Of a DNA stretch of 64,000 bases, positions 39,787 through 51,177 are shown one piece after another; position 1 is the stretch's first letter, and each line of letters starts with the position of its first letter. The notes beneath the pieces were generated by a model. The model was not told where the DNA came from and searched no databases. It worked only from the letters and a program-made list of their open reading frames with translations. A program made the translations under genes and the position numbers. This stretch comes from Argopecten irradians (lineage: Eukaryota; Mollusca; Bivalvia; Pectinida; Pectinidae). The DNA is taken from the NCBI RefSeq assembly GCF_041381155.1, contig NC_091134.1, positions 71,321,469-71,385,468 of the forward strand. Reading direction: 5' to 3'.

Positions 39787-40992
39787 TCATTTTACTTTGC
39801 CTTGTCCCTCGAAGTACTCCCCCTCTGCATTTATGCATCGTTTCAACCACTTTTGGAAACAGTTTTCGTACTCTTGAATTGGTATACTCATAAGATACTG
39901 GTAAATGGCAGAGCCAAGGGCATTTCTTGATTTATATTTTGTTCTAGACAGGTGAAATTTTAGTTTGGGGAACAAGAAAAAGTCACAAGGGGCCAAGTCT
40001 GGTGAATATACCGGGAGGGGGAGGACAGTGACCTTTTCTGCCTTCAAAAACTCCGTTACAATGCGCGCCTTGTGTGCTGGCGCATTATCATGTAAGAGCC
40101 TGAGGTACTTCAAACCTGTCTGTGGGCGGCGGCGTTTGTAGACTTTCTTAAGTTTTCGAAGTACAGCGTCTCTATAATACTTCGCGGTGACAGTTTTGCC
40201 TTTTGAAACAGGGATTTGAATGATTGGACCCTTGTTATAAAAGAATATGACATACAAAACCTTCCTCGCGGTGCGTATTCTTTTAGCAATGCTAGGGCGC
40301 CTGGCGTTTTTGTTTGCCCAGATTCGATTAGAGCATTTTATTTTGGGTTCGAAAAAAAGCCTTTTTGCTGTATTTTGGGTATTTCTTCAATAAGGATTTG
40401 GCCTTGTCAACCCGGTACCTCTTTTGGTTGTCAGTTAGTAAATGGGGTATCCACCTGGCATTGATCTTGCCCAGCTTAAGATGTTTCTTTAAAATGCAAT
40501 GAATACGTGCTAAAGACAAGCCTGTCATTTTAGCTCACTGCCGGACAGTGTACCTTGCATCTTTTTCAAGGATTTGCCGAATTAGTTCAATGTTATGCTT
40601 TGTTCTTGTTGTTGCAGGGCGACCTGTGTGCGCAGCATCTTTAAGCTGCTGGTGTTCCGACTTAAATCGAGCAAACCACCTACACATAGTCATATATGAC
40701 ATTTGACCCTTCCCATATATCTCATACGGTGGCTGGGAGCGGACATGAAATAAATAAAATTATTGCGTGCGAACGCAAAAGTATTGCGTGTGAACACAAT
40801 AATTATTGCGTGTGGACGCAATGTTATTGCGTGTGAACTGTTGTTCTTAATTGTTTTTATTTCACGTCCGCTCCTAGCCACCGTAATATCACACACCTCA
40901 CGATGAATATCCATCGGCTTTAAGCCAAGTAGAGACCTACCTTTGATATAGGCCCTAATTTCAATTGCGTTTTCAACTCTCTTGCCAACCAT
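39787..40992 (-). pseudogene. Mariner transposase, frameshifted and interrupted
   Basis: Begins MVGKRVENAIEIRAYIKGRS at 40992. It is interrupted by the MITE at 40727-40883, resumes as IYGKGQMSYMTMCRWFARFK and HTGRPATT, then WIPHLLTDNQKRYRV in a second frame, and ends in the frame at 39787-40257 with LLHDNAPAHKA and PVYSPDLAPCDFFLFPKLK. These are the helix-turn-helix, linker and last catalytic regions of a mariner (DD34D-type) transposase. In-frame stops and frameshifts mean it is inactive. Confidence 0.92.
40725..40885. mobile_element. 157-bp MITE nested in mariner
   Basis: Inverted ends CGGTGGCTGGGAGCGGACAT and its near-complement ending CTAGCCACCG at 40727-40883, flanked by TA on both sides. 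It splits the transposase frame between EVCD and IYGKGQ. The interior has four to five short repeats of ATTGCGTGTGAACAC. Confidence 0.9.
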
Positions 40993-41573
40993 ATTTGTAT
41001 AGAGTGTAACGAGTGCGCTACAAAACAATGTACACAGCACCAAGGTCAGTGTAATTGTGAGCGAGATATTAACCTATATCACGCTATCGCCACGAGGTAG
41101 TTAACCACGAGATATTGCGCAAGTAACATTAATTTCGGAACATCCTTCGTATCTAACCCATATAAATGTACATCAATACACATGTTAAAAACTGTATACC
41201 TTATGCTTCTATACATGTACATGTAAGGGTTTTTTCTGTTACTAACTAACAAATTGAAATATCTGATTAATTTTTTTCTTCTTTTCTTCGACTTGATATA
41301 TGATAATTTAATTACATGTAAAATCATTGATATTACTGTATTTAAACATCTGCTGATGAGCAGCGAAAGCACTAGGGTTTGCAGACCTGTTTTTATTTTT
41401 TTTTTATACTCTATTTAATATATATTTGATACACTGTCATGTATAATAGATATAAGTAAACATTGTTTTTAACATAATAATTCAAAAAGAAAGTATATAA
41501 TATAAGTAGTAGTTGCATGACCACACTAATAATTATTCTATCCATAAACTTGGCACCTAATATTACCTATATA

Positions 41574-44059
41574 CATTGAGTATATAGATATATGCAGTGT
41601 TAAGTCGTATATAGGTATACATGTATATACACATGTAGTCCCAGCGGGCCATCTTCACACTTAAAGGTCAGTGTGACACCTTGTGTATTACATGAGCAAA
41701 CCCATAGTTACTGATGATATTACTTTTCAGGACTACAAATGTTTATATTTTGTGTATTATGATACTGCTTTAATGGGGGGGGGGGGGGTGTATTTTATAA
41801 GAGTATAATATAATAAGTTTTATTTCATAAGATACTGATATAGACTTACAGCTATTCGTGTGTGTCCCAGGTCTAAACGTATATACATGTATACTGTGGG
41901 TGTCATGCGATAGCTGGCCAGGTCTGTACATAATAGTCTGGATTATAGGATATAAGTTTCTCGTTGTTGTGTAATGGTATGTGGTGCCTGAACATCTTAT
42001 ATGTAATGCTAATTGTGTGAAACTGGTCAGTATTAATTGGTTCAGCGTGTTACTTATGTTATGCAGTAGCTATCCATGAATCAGATGTTTCAGGTGTTAG
42101 ATACAGTTGGTAGTAGACTAAAGGTTACACCCTTGTGCACACGGAGTGCACGAGGTTTAGACTACAGGTAGACACGGAGTGCACTACGTTTAGACTACAG
42201 GTAGACACGGAGTGCACAAGATTTAGACTACAGGTAGACACGGAGTGCACAAGATTTAGACTACAGGTAGACACGGAGTGCACTACGTGTGAACACGGTG
42301 TCCACTACAGGTGGACATGGTGTCCAGGTACATTCCGACCTAGACAGACAAGGTGATGTACGTGTTACAGTTAGGGATCGGGGAAGAATACGTTCTTCAA
42401 TTTGAAATAATACATAGAGTGCTCTAATTATAATTTTTTAGTGTTTTTTTTAATTACAACATCTACAATTTAATGTACAGTATATATAACTATATAATAC
42501 GATATTTTTTAGTATACATGAATAAAACCTTTTCACTGCAAAAGTAATAAAGATTAATTTATATTCATTAAGTATATGTCTATTTAATTTTATATCAGTA
42601 GTTTCCATTTCATATCTTAAATTGTCTATATTACGTTTTCAAAAGTCAATGTTTTATGGGTAAATTGCATTAAATATATATATATATATATCATTTACAT
42701 GAAATAGTAAATACAAGCATTTTCACAAGTCAAAAACAACTTTGAATTGCGGCAAAAACTAGAACGAATATACGTACCCGGCCTACTAAGACGACACCAT
42801 TTTCTGTCTAAAAGTCTTTTGAGCTACAATATTGCAGCTACGGCAAAAACCAGTCCTATTGTGCTTTTGAAACACTTTTTCTTTTATAATTTAAGCTATT
42901 AGTAATGCAATCATATACCGGGTAATACATAGCTTTTGTATAAAAAAATTTGGTGCCTATCAATCGGTTTTCTAGCGACACCCTTGTAGATCGTCTTTCA
43001 TAAAATATACACTTTTATAATATTTTTCTTTGTTATTTTAAGTTCTAAAAGTATTGTACGTTAAAATAGCTTAATTACATATTCTTTATTAAAAACTGAA
43101 CGTCTTTAAAAGATCATGCAGAATAAATCCACTTCAAACTTTATGACGTAGCTATAGTCTACCTACAAGTACCCAATTCAGCTTGTTTTGATTCTTAATT
43201 ACCGGTAAACACAATATGTTTATGATCTCAACCCCGCAAGTTATCTTGACCGTATATTGCGTCATGGTCCAATAATTATAACTTGTCAAACATACAGGTA
43301 AGCCACAGTATCAAGCTATACAGGTACCTCAAGGTGACCATCGATAGATGGCCAGAGGGCAGAATCGTTGCCTTCTGTGTTTGCACGGCTTTATGAGAAT
43401 GGAGGCAGTATCTTTATATAATATGTGATTTTAGAATTGTTTCAATGGAAGTTTGTTAAGACAAACAAATATACTTTACCGTTTAAAAATCATATAGGTT
43501 TATGAGTTTGAAACACAAAAGTACCATTCTTATTAGATACATGTACATGTTTGTTGTAGAGCCTGGGTAAACATGTACACTGTTTCCCGGGGAGGGGGGG
43601 ATGTAGATTGGGATGAGGTAAAAACTAGCTGGCAAAACATATAGTAAGTGATGCTGAATACACCTCAATTATTGTCATGACAGGCAGCCGTGAAGTGGAG
43701 CTGACGGGAGCTGTACAATGCGTAATCCAAGCATGTCTGTCACAACCTTGAATTTACCAATAATACATGTATATATTAAAATCAAAATTAATTTAGATTA
43801 GGTACTTATTCAACATTGTAATATGGTATTTTATATACATAGTCATGATAATCAGGTTTCTGATATATGTAAAAAGCCAGTGTAAAAAAAATAAATTAAT
43901 GAAAAGATATTGGATGAAATATGATTTTCCAATAATCTTGAAATAAATGTTTTAGTTAATTATACACTTGGTATTTTGATTATTTTTTATTTTAATATAT
44001 AAAGCTTCATTATCAAATAAATTAAAGTGCACTACCAGTTAAAATACATATCCCTATTG
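41574..44059. repeat. 2.5-kb direct duplication, copy 2
   Basis: Nearly identical to 1-2496. Its left boundary cannot be told from the window because copy 1 begins at base 1. The right boundary follows CCCTATTG. It includes the 33-bp minisatellite at 42134-42336, with the same number of units as copy 1. Confidence 0.9.
42134..42336 (+). repeat. 33-bp minisatellite in duplication copy 2
   Basis: Unit-for-unit match to 556-758, including the order of variant units (GTTTAG/GATTTAG) and the same 11-residue open repeat. Confidence 0.9.
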
Positions 44060-45235
44060 AGTACATGTACCATTGTTGTATAACTGTTCGTATTTGTGTG
44101 ATGAGTACAATGTATATGTAGAGAGGCTGCCACCTAATATAAGTACAGCATGCTATAAATGGACCTCCTGGGGTTGGGATAAGGTACTACATGTATACAG
44201 GTGTTGTTAGTCTGTGATACACTTGACTGAACATATTGAAGGGTGCCCAAAGAAGGCCCCAGGCCCCACTCTGACCAATGCTAGGTAATTTAGATTATCC
44301 GTGTGGTTGATGGAACAGTATGAAGTCCAAGTGACCATGGCAACTGCAGTCCTAGCCTAGGGGTCTACCTTTCGAGCAGGCATATTTTAAGTGTACAATA
44401 TACTATGTATACATGTATGGATCACACATTGTAAAGAAGGTCAGAATATGATATTGTCAAATTATCAGAGTTTCTAGAATTAAAATAATTGTGACAAATT
44501 CAGAATCTAATCAACAACTATGAATCTACAGTTTAAATGGGTAGAAGTTGGATTTATTTTGATTGTCTGTTTAATTTATTATCAGGCATGTGACCTACAT
44601 TTTTGCGATCGGTCCTTTGAACAGTGTTGATGCTCACGAGCAGCCACATGCCCGATACTAAATTTTTGCTTTCTTAAGCCAGTGCTTACAGGTTCCTCAA
44701 TCGGTTGACACAATAAAATGTAATTTCTAATGCCCATTTTTAACGTCTATGGACGATTTCACATATTTCCAATGCTTTGCAACGCGCCAGGTTCTATGTA
44801 GCAAATGTATACGTATTATACATTTGGCAGGATTAAAACTATTTCGCGCACCTTGCCGTTTAGAAAACTTTATTCCATACATACATAGTTAAACATTTTA
44901 TGAAGAATTTAATTTGTTTATGTTTATCATGATGTCCTTACTTTTATTATGCCCATCAATATATCCTTTTTAATCAAAATATTTTGCCGATCAAAATATC
45001 TCTTGGGCGACGATTTGCTAACACTGAAAATCTTACTCCCTGCAAGGTTCATCACTTTATGCGTTCGAAAAAGAATTTCATCTTTAAACTACATATCACT
45101 AGCTAAGAAAAATAGTTTTTACTGGGAAACTATCCATTGATGAGACATAACCAGTGCGTGGTTTACCGTACGCAGTTAATTTGCAACGCAGTTAATTTGC
45201 TTTTATAACTTCTTATAAACGTCCTTATTTATAAA
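44060..45235. other. Gene-free unique sequence
   Basis: No domain-bearing frame, tandem array or inverted repeat recognised. Confidence 0.5.
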
Positions 45236-45580
45236 TTAAAGTGAATAGTCGGGCAAAGAAAACCAGTCTAAATGCGTTCATTGGCCTTCCAAAAGTTCTC
45301 AGATATTAATACGACGGTCAAGTTCTGCTTAGTTTCCCAGTTCTGACCATTAAAGTAAAGAAAAGTTGAAAGCATTGAAAGCGAGGCTGCGTGGAAATGT
45401 AACCACGGACATAGTGAGCCGGGAGGACGTTTAAGAATTTCCATACTTTAAATTAATTTCTTCGTACGCAGACAGATTTTGACGAGAGATTTTATTTTTC
45501 CATTTCATAAGAAATTATACTGGACACATTCACACCATTTTTACCGACTTTAGCCATCCTTGCCCGACTGTTCACTTTAA
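45236..45580. mobile_element. TTAA-flanked MITE, 337 bp
   Basis: TTAA at both edges and inverted ends AGTGAATAGTCGGGCAA / TTGCCCGACTGTTCACT. Same target rule as 38726-39302 but a different end sequence, so a different piggyBac-like family. Confidence 0.75.
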
Positions 45581-45799
45581 ATTGTATGATAATATATATT
45601 GATACATTTTACTTTATATGTATCTATTCAAATGAACATTACAGTACGAATGATTTCCAGTAATTAACGGCAATTTTATGTTGCAATAAATATTATGTTT
45701 CTGATCGCAATAAATATTTCTATCTGTCAAAGTCCATATAGACTGCAGAATAAATACATATTTTCTCACATCTCTGTGGCACATCATCTAGTCTGTCTG

Positions 45800-45990
45800 T
45801 GGTCTTGATGTAGTGGACATTTTACCTGGACACGATGTCCACCTGTAGTGGACACCGTGTTCACACGTAGTGCACTCCGTGTCTACCTGTAGTCTAAATC
45901 TTGTGCACTCCGTGTCTACCTGTAGTCTAAACCTCGTGCACTCCGTGTCCACTCGTAGTTCACACCGTGTGCACAATGTGTAACCTTTAG
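45800..45990 (-). repeat. 33-bp minisatellite, inverted third copy
   Basis: Same units as 556-758 on the opposite strand (TAGTGCACTCCGTGTCTACC), with fewer units. The surrounding sequence is not part of the 2.5-kb duplication except for short flanks (GTAACCTTTAGTCTACTACC matches its edge). Confidence 0.9.
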
Positions 45991-45999
45991 TCTACTACC

Positions 46000-46900
46000 A
46001 ACTGTGTCATGGCCAAATACTGATCCCCATGCTCTCGTTGTTATGTATAAATAGAGCTGACCACTTATTGTAGAAGAGAGAGGGAGAAACATAGAGGAGC
46101 ACACACCTTGTGTGTGGTCCCATTTTGGGCCACATATATCAACAATGACTCTATGTAACGTATGAAGTACTAAAGAATAAAATGTCGACAAAAACATCAG
46201 AGTCAATCATCATTTCAACGACAATTCTCAACGCACAAGAAGTTATACGGACCCAACAAACGAAGACTACATATACCTGATGGCCACCTATACAACAGCT
46301 AAATAATACAACTTTACAAAACAAGATTCAAAAACCATTTTATTATAAGAGGGGAGGGGGTGTCAAATTCAATATTTTATGCATAAAATATTCATCTGGG
46401 TCAATAGGTTATGGAGATCAAAATTTTATAGGACACCTGTCTGGTACTTGGTGTATAGGACTTATATCTATTTGATATTTACACAGAACACATGAGTTTG
46501 ATGTTCTATCAATATCCATATAGAAACAGTATACAATGTATATGTATGATCCTACATGCATTATTTCCCAAAATATTAACTGTGGTTTTGTTAATTATAA
46601 ATACAGACAATCCTCGATATACATATATTTCTAGGCAAGATTTAATATATTGTAAGCGTATTATAGCTAAGTAAATGACAATGACTTACCATTTTACATT
46701 TGAAACCAATGTAACATATACAGTCTCATATACATTAATTATTTTGCATATATATATATATTTACACTTGCTAGGCTTGTTTACTATACGCAAGTACTAG
46801 CCGATTTTGTTTACCATAACTGCATGGTAACATTGAACTTTGAACTTACGTATGAAAATGTTCTATGCAACGTAAAGGGGCTACTTTTTTATGTCAAGGA
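46000..46900. other. Gene-free; possible promoter-like patch
   Basis: TATGTATAAATAGAGC at about 46044 and AATAAAATGTCGAC at about 46176 are spaced like a promoter and poly(A) signal in an LTR, but no second copy or primer site is present. Nothing else is recognised. Confidence 0.3.
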
Positions 46901-46904
46901 TGAC

Positions 46905-47572
46905 CTATAGTCGTCATGTTTCGTCCGTCGTCGTCCGCCGTCCGCCGCGCGCCGTGCGTTAACTTTTCACATTTTGAACTTCTTCTCAAGTTCTACCGGT
47001 GCGATTTGGCTGAAACTTGCATGACATGATCCTGACATGGTCCTGACAAAGTGTTGTTATTTTTCGAGTTGATCCGAAATCCAAGATGGCCGCCACAGCC
47101 GCCATTTTGAAAACACATTTTGAACTTCTTCTCAAGTTCGGCAGGTGCGATTTGGCTGAAACTTGCATGAAATGATCCTGACATGGTCCCGACAAAGAGT
47201 TGCTATTTTTCGGATGGATCCGAAATCCAAAATGGCCGCCACAGCCGAAATCTTGAAAACACATTTTTAACTTCTTCTCAAGTTCTACCGGTGCGATTTG
47301 GCTGAAACTTGCATGAAATGATCCTGACATTGTCCCGACAAAGTATTGTTACATCTCCGGTTGATCCCAAATCGAAGATGGCTACCATGACACTATATCT
47401 AATTTATTTCCTATATGTTAAGGCCCTTGGGCCTCTTGTTCGAAATAAAATTTGTTGAATGAAATTGAAAATGATCCTGATATGGTCCTGACAAAGTGAC
47501 ACCATATATAATTAATTTTACTATTGCAAAAGTAGTCAGATGACCGTTAAGGCCCTTTGGGCCTCTTGTTTA
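46905..47572 (+). mobile_element. Dispersed element with three ~146-bp units
   Basis: Head rich in GTCCGTCGTCCGCCGTCCGC. Three units of about 146 bp follow (AACTTCTTCTCAAGTTCTAC, GATTTGGCTGAAACTTGCAT, CCAAGATGGCCGCCA) with two tails, GGCCCTTGGGCCTCTTGTT (about 47422) and GGCCCTTTGGGCCTCTTGTT (about 47552). Same plan as 7808-8820 and 21965-27475 with different unit sequence. Confidence 0.8.
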
Positions 47573-47759
47573 AAAGAAACACATGGCTTCTCATCAGTAT
47601 CTCATCAGTCCAACATCATTTTGGAAAGCCATATTTGGCTTATATAGATATATGGTAATATTTACATAAATGGTTAAAAATAATACGTGTGATTGCGTTA
47701 GCACACGTATATATATAGTATAATACATGTAGTATTCCTAGTTTCTAGTAAGATATATA

Positions 47760-48482
47760 TATATATCAGTAGTTGCACTAGGTTGATGGTTGGAATTTCA
47801 GGACGTGGTTCTTCCAGTGGTTGTTCAGTCTGTGCTTAAAGATGTTAATGCTTTCTGCGTTGACCACCTCTCTTGGAACTGGACTCAATGATTCTGTTAT
47901 GCTGTGTTAAGACGGAAGGGTTTCTTAAACAGCTTTTTGTCGTGTCCCCTTGTTCTGGCGTGTCGCATTGGGGTGAACATGTTTTCATTGTTGACAATGT
48001 CTATTTTATTGAGGATTATAGGTTTCCACCATATCTGCCCTTAATCGTCTGTATTCCAGTGTTGGAATTCCCAATGCTCTGATCCTTTCAGGATATGAAA
48101 GGTTCTTGAGTTTAGTTAGCCTTTTGGTACCTCTTCTCTGGACATTTTCTAGTGCTTTGATGTCTTTCTTTAGCTATGGAGAACAATATTCTGGATGAGG
48201 TCTGACAAGAGTTTTGTAGAGTGTGGTAAAAGTTTGGTTTTCAAGATACACAAATGTTCTGAAAATAGTTTCCAATATGCTGTTAGCTTTTGCTACAGAT
48301 TTGTTGATGTGGTTGGTGAACTTTAGTTTGTTGTCAACTAAAACTCCAAGATCCTTTTCAGTAGTCGTTTTCTCCAAGGGTATCCTTATACTACCATCTT
48401 TTATACAGTATTTGTTTACATTTGGACACAACATTACGTGTATATTGTTGTTTTTCATAGAATTTTGGGAAAATGTAAACAA
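47760..48482 (-). pseudogene. 5'-truncated CR1/L2-like LINE, 3' end
   Basis: The minus-strand frame 48174-48482 reads EKTTTEKDLGVLVDNKLKFT, then HINKSVAKANSILETIFRTF and LYKTLVRPHPEYCSP, the C-terminal part of a CR1/L2-type reverse transcriptase. It continues downstream, frameshifted, as ENVQRRGTKRLTKLKNLSYP and GIPTLEYRRLRADMVE, then LPREVVNAESINIFKHRL, ending near a TATATATA tail at about 47765. The 5' part including the polymerase active site is missing, as expected for a truncated insertion. Confidence 0.9.
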
Positions 48483-49837
48483 TACATATATGTTTTATAT
48501 TTATATATGATACCAACATTTTTTAAATTAACAATTGTATAAAGAAACGGAAAAAAATACGGGGCGACGTGCAGTGCTGTCAAATGTAAACATTACCTCT
48601 GTGTCTGTGTTCATCCTACGATCGCGTCCCTGCGGTGGACGGGCGCGAGACCCTCTGACAGAGGTCAGTTATAAACATATCCTCTTGTCTTTGTTCTTTG
48701 AGAATTTAATCACGTGTATTATAAAAAATGCACCGCTAGTAATCCACGTATTGACAGTTACGCGTCACCACAAATACATTGTAGCCATCGAACACAAGTG
48801 AAAATGTTCCGTCTGTAGATGGCGATGGATCTAAGCGTAGATTATATAATCACATGGCTCCCAAGGATGTAATATCGTCAAGTCAGACGACAATCTCAAA
48901 CACGTTGAGCTAGCTTCTTGAACATCGGTGATTTGACAACTTCGACAAACTGCAGTGAGAAAGCGTACGTCAGCTTCGCCTCGCTGCACAAAAACGGTCA
49001 CCGAGTTCACACATGTGGTCGAGTACAAATTCTTTATGTTAATACGCTATATATTAACTTTTAGCAAAATTTAATATATATTTAAAGTTCTGATCTGATG
49101 AAATAAAATTTTCTCTGAAATTTACTTTGTTTGTCATGTTTATTTTACACTGAAATATTGAACTTCATTGTCGTCGCGGATGAATAATTCTACCTTACGT
49201 GAAGAGTCATCTTTCGTTGTTAAATTGAGTAAGCTCCTCCCACTTTTGACCGACTTTTATTGAGTAATTACGTCAAATTCAAATGACGTTTTTATAGCAT
49301 AAAATATAAATAAAAAAATGTATGAGTGTGAATATAGGGATTGGATTTCGCTTTTATGTTAACCATGCTTGTATGGAGCAATTCCTCTAAGAATATATTA
49401 GCGCCCCATATTGTGTCTCGAGATCCTACTCCTGTGGTAACTATCAGAACAATATATGTATATATTGCTTGTTTATATATATATATATATAGTATATATA
49501 GCTCATCAGCTGGTCTGAAGGACTAATGCGAGCTCATGTGACACGTACCCCAGCATCAACTGTCTTCTTGGATTCATACACACTGGTTGGAATTTAGATT
49601 AAAAATAGAATATTATTTGTTTTCTTGGGCCATCTAATTTCCAACCTACCCATCCAATACACCTCCTACCCAAAATATGTTATTGGCATTTTCCCTGATA
49701 TCAATATTTTTTGTTTTAATACTATCAAAATACTTTGAATTGTCTGTCATTTTTTATTATTATCTATAATATTATTCTCTGTATTGTTTCTCTTCTTAAT
49801 ATTTGAAATAGTATTCTCCGTTTTGTTTCTGTTCTGG
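48483..49837. other. Gene-free region
   Basis: No recognisable gene. There is a GC-richer patch at 48600-48670 and an AT microsatellite around 49475-49500. Confidence 0.45.
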
Positions 49838-50058
49838 GGGCCGTAGTGGCCGAGTGGTTAAGATGTCTCGACATATTACCATGGCCACAAGCCATTCACC
49901 TCTGGATCGCGAGTTCGAATCCCATGTGGGGCAGTTGCAGGTACTGACTGGTGGTCGGTGATTTTTCTTCTGGTACTCTGGTTTTCTCAACAATATACCT
50001 GGCATGTCCTTACATTACCCTGATAGTTAATAGGATGTTAAACTAATAAAACTAAACC
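49838..50058 (+). mobile_element. tRNA-derived SINE
   Basis: The tRNA-like head has an A box (TGGCCGAGTGGTTAAG) and a B box (GAGTTCGAATCCC) of the long-variable-arm (Leu/Ser) type. It is followed by a non-tRNA body and the tail GTTAATAGGATGTTAAACTA then ATAAAACTAAACC. Transcription would be by RNA polymerase III from the internal boxes. Confidence 0.85.
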
Positions 50059-51177
50059 AAATATTTAAACCACATTCATGTAGTCCCAATGATCCAAGGG
50101 AGACAACTTCATCATATATGCAGGAAGTGGTACTGTAATTTACCAATTGAGAATAAAAAGACTTGCCAGCATATATGCATATAATAAAAGTTTGCAAAGT
50201 TTTCTTCTTTGAACCATATTAAAAGGCAACTATTAAAATGCGCAGCCATGGTCAAAATGCATTAAAGATTTGGTTTTTTTTCAGTTTCAGTAGAAATTCT
50301 TATAAATTAAGTGACAAAAATATTAATTGTTAAATGCTTATAGAAGTAACAAATAACAAATATTCATCTTTTTTTCTTCTTTTTTTTTTAACTTTTCTTG
50401 CATATTTTAGCTGAAATTTGATTCAACAAAACTCCTTCACTGTGCACTCAATAATGCTCATGCATGTATATATATATATATATATTTACAGGTATTTGTC
50501 TCTACGGGTACAACAGGCATTGGTGAAAGCAAAGTAAAATTCATGACTTTTGTTTTCAAGAATGAAATTATTACTTTTCCATATCTGTTACAGCATGTAT
50601 AGAGTACACATTACCAGTACTGAGAATATTTCTTGTCTGTTGGAATGAATTGTGGGCTTTGTTTAGTTTTAAAGTTCTTTTTTATTATTTCGGACAACAA
50701 ATATACACCTTCATCATGTTCTTCCTTAAATTTTTAAATGTTTCCAATTTTATATTCCAGTACTTTTGATGAATTGCATGGTCTTTCTTCTTGTTGTAAA
50801 TTGTTTTGTTTGTTTAAGGAATTTTGGTAAGTACGGTTTATAGCTTAATCAGTAGGCAACCATTTTGTTTACAATACCAGATTATCATTCAATAAGTGAA
50901 AATGTATTGCAAATGGTATGAATGCTCAATTCACAGTTTTAAAACATAATTTTCTCGATAAAGTCTGACCAAACATATTATCTTTATTAAAGTAATATAA
51001 ATGTAAGGGCTAAAGCGACGACAGAAGGAACTAATAAAATTTATGTCATCTGTAATGAAAAAATACAAAGCATATTTTTAAACAATCCTTGTGGTTCAAA
51101 ATATTTTCATTTTCTTCAATGGATTGTTTATATGGCATTTATTTACATGTACATGAGAAATTTTCATTCAGGAATCT
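50059..51177. other. Gene-free AT-rich sequence
   Basis: An AT microsatellite at about 50466-50486; otherwise nothing. It probably contains the 5' end of the MULE, whose terminal repeat I could not match to the other side. Confidence 0.4.

Larger units (their letters stand above)
39726..41149 (-). mobile_element. Mariner-type DNA transposon
   Basis: A 1.42-kb element with inverted ends CGAGGGGTGTTCCAAAATTA (left) and CGAAGGATGTTCCGAAATTA (right, reversed), each flanked by TA (39724-39725, 41150-41151). It carries a damaged transposase on the minus strand and a nested 157-bp MITE. The two ends differ at several positions, indicating age. Confidence 0.92.

Noticed and set aside
46040..46190. 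Solo LTR with TATA box and poly(A) signal
   Set aside because: No matching second copy, TG...CA ends or target duplication could be identified.
49838..49935. A genuine tRNA gene (Leu/Ser-like)
   Set aside because: The A and B boxes are present, but the sequence runs on into a SINE body and tail and no acceptor stem could be paired convincingly.
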